From: DAOUGC01 sp034429695
Lineage (GTDB): Bacteria; Chloroflexota; Anaerolineae; Anaerolineales; Anaerolineaceae
Direction: 5' to 3'
Assembly (NCBI GenBank): GCA_034429695.1
Contig: DAOUGC010000132.1
Location: 1 to 6,162 of the forward strand
DNA: 6,162 nucleotides
Both the position numbers and the translations under genes were made by a program. The notes under the pieces are model-generated. The model did no database searches, was not told the DNA's origin, and saw only the letters and a list, made by a program, of their open reading frames with translations. How positions within the stretch are numbered: the stretch's first letter is position 1; every line of letters starts with the position of its first letter. Positions 5,885 through 6,162 of this stretch are shown here, in pieces.

Positions 5885-6162
5885 ATGTCTCTGGAGATTC
5901 GAAAAGCAGAACCGCAGGATTATGAGGATTTCATCCGGCTGTGCGGCAATGTGGACCGCCTGCACACCACCCACCTGCCGTGGATCTTTTGCACGCCGCA
6001 GGGCCCCACCCGCACGCTTGACTATTACCGGGAAAGGCTGGCAGACCCTGCTTCCTTGATCCTGCTTGCCACGCTGGACAGAGATCCAGTGGGCTTCGTG
6101 GTCGCGTTTCTCCGTGAAACGCCGCCAGTGCCAATCATGATCCAGACCCGCTTTCTGGTGAT
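5885..6162 (+). CDS. GNAT-family N-acetyltransferase, N-terminal part (3' end outside window)
   Basis: The frame opens at ATG 5885 behind a strong Shine-Dalgarno (GGAAGGAGGA, 5871-5880, 4 nt spacing) and runs off the window after 92 complete codons. GNAT enzymes transfer an acetyl group from acetyl-CoA to an amine. The visible part has the expected fold order: a first strand with Ile-Arg-Lys-Ala-Glu (5-9), an Asp-Tyr-Glu-Asp helix start (12-15), and a long helix-rich segment including a Tyr-Tyr-Arg-Glu helix (47-50). Strands 2 and 3 follow as Ile-Leu-Leu-Ala-Thr-Leu (59-64) and Gly-Phe-Val-Val-Ala-Phe-Leu (70-76). The acetyl-CoA-binding Gln/Arg-x-x-Gly-x-Gly loop would lie past the window end, so the family is likely but not proven, and the substrate is unknown. 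The gene is divergent from the glycosylation operon and shares its control region. Confidence 0.75.
   Translation, partial: MSLEIRKAEPQDYEDFIRLCGNVDRLHTTHLPWIFCTPQGPTRTLDYYRERLADPASLILLATLDRDPVGFVVAFLRETPPVPIMIQTRFLV

Noticed and set aside
1..6162. CRISPR arrays, tRNA or rRNA genes, insertion sequences, riboswitches
   Set aside because: I saw no spaced direct repeats, no tRNA-like arms or rRNA-like conserved stretches, no transposase-like protein and no terminal inverted repeats. Nearly all bases are taken by protein genes with short gaps.

Overview
The window is moderately GC-rich bacterial chromosome with tightly packed genes. The organism is not certain. The style of the large membrane protein and the mix of genes (MOSC protein, a diverged DNA polymerase III delta, a GtrB-like transferase, a GT-C-like protein with a C-terminal helical-repeat tail) suggest a Chloroflexota/Anaerolineae-type bacterium, but this is an impression with low confidence. 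I see no mobile elements, CRISPR arrays, tRNAs or rRNAs.

Left block (1-1601, plus strand): the C-terminal end of a MOSC-domain protein, a 71-residue protein I do not recognise, and holA, the clamp-loader delta subunit. The first two genes are 12 nt apart and the small gene has a strong Shine-Dalgarno. holA follows after about 40 nt and may have its own promoter. The block ends at a perfect intrinsic terminator just after holA.

Central block (5841 down to 1650, minus strand): three genes read right to left, a GtrB/DPM1-like polyprenyl-phosphate glycosyltransferase, a 684-residue multi-pass membrane protein resembling GT-C glycosyltransferases, and galE. The gaps are 12 and 30 nt. A consensus -10 box lies upstream of the first gene and a perfect intrinsic terminator lies after galE, so the three probably form one transcript. 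The simplest reading is a sugar-modification cassette. GalE would make the UDP-sugar, the GtrB-like enzyme would load the sugar onto a polyprenyl phosphate at the inner face of the membrane, and the GT-C-like protein would transfer it to an acceptor outside. The exact sugar and acceptor cannot be read from the sequence. The GalE residue that gates substrate size is a small alanine, so N-acetylhexosamines are possible as well as galactose.

Right edge (5811-6162, plus strand): a divergently transcribed GNAT-family acetyltransferase, cut by the window end. It has a good sigma-70-type promoter and a strong Shine-Dalgarno. Its -10 region overlaps the -10 of the glycosylation operon, so the two transcription units share one compact control region.
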